A stretch of DNA of 52,977 nt. It comes from SZUA-521 sp041738285 (GTDB lineage Bacteria > Pseudomonadota > Gammaproteobacteria > Pseudomonadales > Azotimanducaceae). Made by a program: the position numbers and the translations under genes. The notes beneath the pieces are model-generated. The model was not told the origin of the DNA. It saw only the letters and a program-made list of their open reading frames with translations, and searched no databases. Position 1 is the first letter of the stretch, and each line of letters starts with the position of its first letter. The DNA lies in contig JBGSQB010000094.1 in the NCBI GenBank assembly GCA_041738285.1, forward strand, positions 1 to 52,977, given 5' to 3'. This document shows, in pieces, positions 52,507 to 52,977 of the stretch.

Positions 52507-52977
52507 CGGCTGAATGGGCCGTGCCAGAGGCGCAGAAGAGGTTCGAGCAGCCAGCGCATCACGGCAACGCGCTTCAGGGATACTTCTGCACGCAGCGTCA
52601 TTCCCGGGCGCAGATCGAGAGGTGCCCCGTCTCTGTCGACTGCGCCGCTGGTGACTTGCGCAATGACGCGAAAGGTCGGCTCCGTTGGCGGCTGTTCGAC
52701 GTAGGCATCGCGCCGGTCCATGACGAACTCGGATACGGTCTCGATGGTTGCGGGAAATACCCCATATTCCTGAAACGGCAGCGCGTCGTATCGAATCGAT
52801 ACCGTCTGTCCGGTCTCGATCAGGCCCATCGCGCGTAGCGGTACCAGAAGCTCGGCCGCCAGTGGCGCGTCAAGCGGCGTCAGCACCGCAAGTTCCCGTC
52901 CCGCGAATACGTCGGCGGCGAGCCGTGCCGGCAGACTCGCGATGTGGCCGTCCATCGGTGCCACGACCACTTCGGCG
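52503..52977 (-). CDS. HlyD/CvaA-type adaptor protein, N-terminal part outside the window
   Basis: About 158 residues are visible, open at the right edge. VVAPMDGHIASLPA is the second half of the lipoyl-like domain, followed by the beta-barrel (LLVPLRAMGLIETGQTVSIRYDALPFQEYG) and LRPGMTLRAEVSLK, then a conserved C-terminal helix (RWLLEPLL). It bridges the ABC exporter to an outer membrane channel. Overlap of 4 bp with the exporter gene. The cargo gene would be expected upstream, beyond 52977. Confidence 0.9.
   Translation of the reverse strand, partial: AEVVVAPMDGHIASLPARLAADVFAGRELAVLTPLDAPLAAELLVPLRAMGLIETGQTVSIRYDALPFQEYGVFPATIETVSEFVMDRRDAYVEQPPTEPTFRVIAQVTSGAVDRDGAPLDLRPGMTLRAEVSLKRVAVMRWLLEPLLRLWHGPFSR

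Noticed and set aside
1..52977. CRISPR arrays, tRNA or rRNA genes, integrases, attachment sites
   Set aside because: None found by eye; no regularly spaced direct repeats and no tRNA-like cloverleaf with CCA end recognised.

Overview
The window looks like a chromosomal segment of a GC-rich gammaproteobacterium. The evidence is the gene content (ubiE-ubiJ-ubiB, tatABC, hslVU, priA-ftsN, pilMNOPQ-aroK-aroB-damX, gltBD, glnA-ntrBC). As far as I can recall, the local gene orders also match those of Pseudomonas and its relatives. Nothing in the sequence names the species; a lineage outside Pseudomonas itself is likely, because thiI and hisI are missing from their usual places. No rRNA, tRNA, CRISPR array, integrase or intact insertion sequence was recognised.

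Layout. 1-8523 (+): an MSHA-type pilus locus cut by the left edge: mshI (partial), a PilN-like gene, mshJ, mshK, the secretin mshL, a TPR gene like mshN, the ATPase mshE, the platform protein mshG and one major-type prepilin. 8590-13341 (-): nitrogen control: glnA, a small DUF4124 envelope protein, ntrB and ntrC. Good NtrC boxes and sigma-54 promoters can be read upstream of both glnA and ntrB. 13563-14850 (-): a TusA-like sulfur carrier overlapping a MnmA/ThiI-like PP-loop protein. 14941-17198 (+): typA, interrupted by one in-frame TAA, then dtd. 17179-24779 and on to 27539 (-): a long, tightly packed run: priA, ftsN, hslV, hslU, a DUF971 gene, ubiE, ubiJ, ubiB, hisE, tatA, tatB, tatC and a GNAT gene, many joined by 4-bp ATGA/GTGA overlaps. 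27641-29347 (+): rpmE and an M48 metalloprotease. 29387-32077 (-): the class A penicillin-binding protein and a small YrhB/Imm35-like gene. 32245-40462 (+): pilMNOPQ, aroK, aroB and a DamX-like ATPase/SPOR protein. 40463-40670: REP-like inverted repeats. 40671-46755 (-): gltD and gltB. 47069-49638: a GNAT gene, a NUDIX hydrolase and mdh. 49592-52977 (-): an operon of HlyD-type adaptor (cut by the right edge), a C39-peptidase ABC exporter and a membrane-anchored alpha/beta hydrolase.

How the genes work together. Two type IV pilus-like machines are encoded: the alignment complex and secretin of a conventional type IV pilus (pilMNOPQ), and a compact MSHA-like system whose ATPase carries two c-di-GMP-binding-type N-terminal motifs. 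GlnA and GltBD form the GS/GOGAT ammonia assimilation cycle, with NtrBC as its regulator in the same window. Cell-envelope work is represented by PBP1A, FtsN, DamX and Tat. The least ordinary parts are the PP-loop/TusA pair in the place usually held by thiI, the broken typA, the REP-like repeats, and the export operon at the right edge whose substrate lies outside the window.
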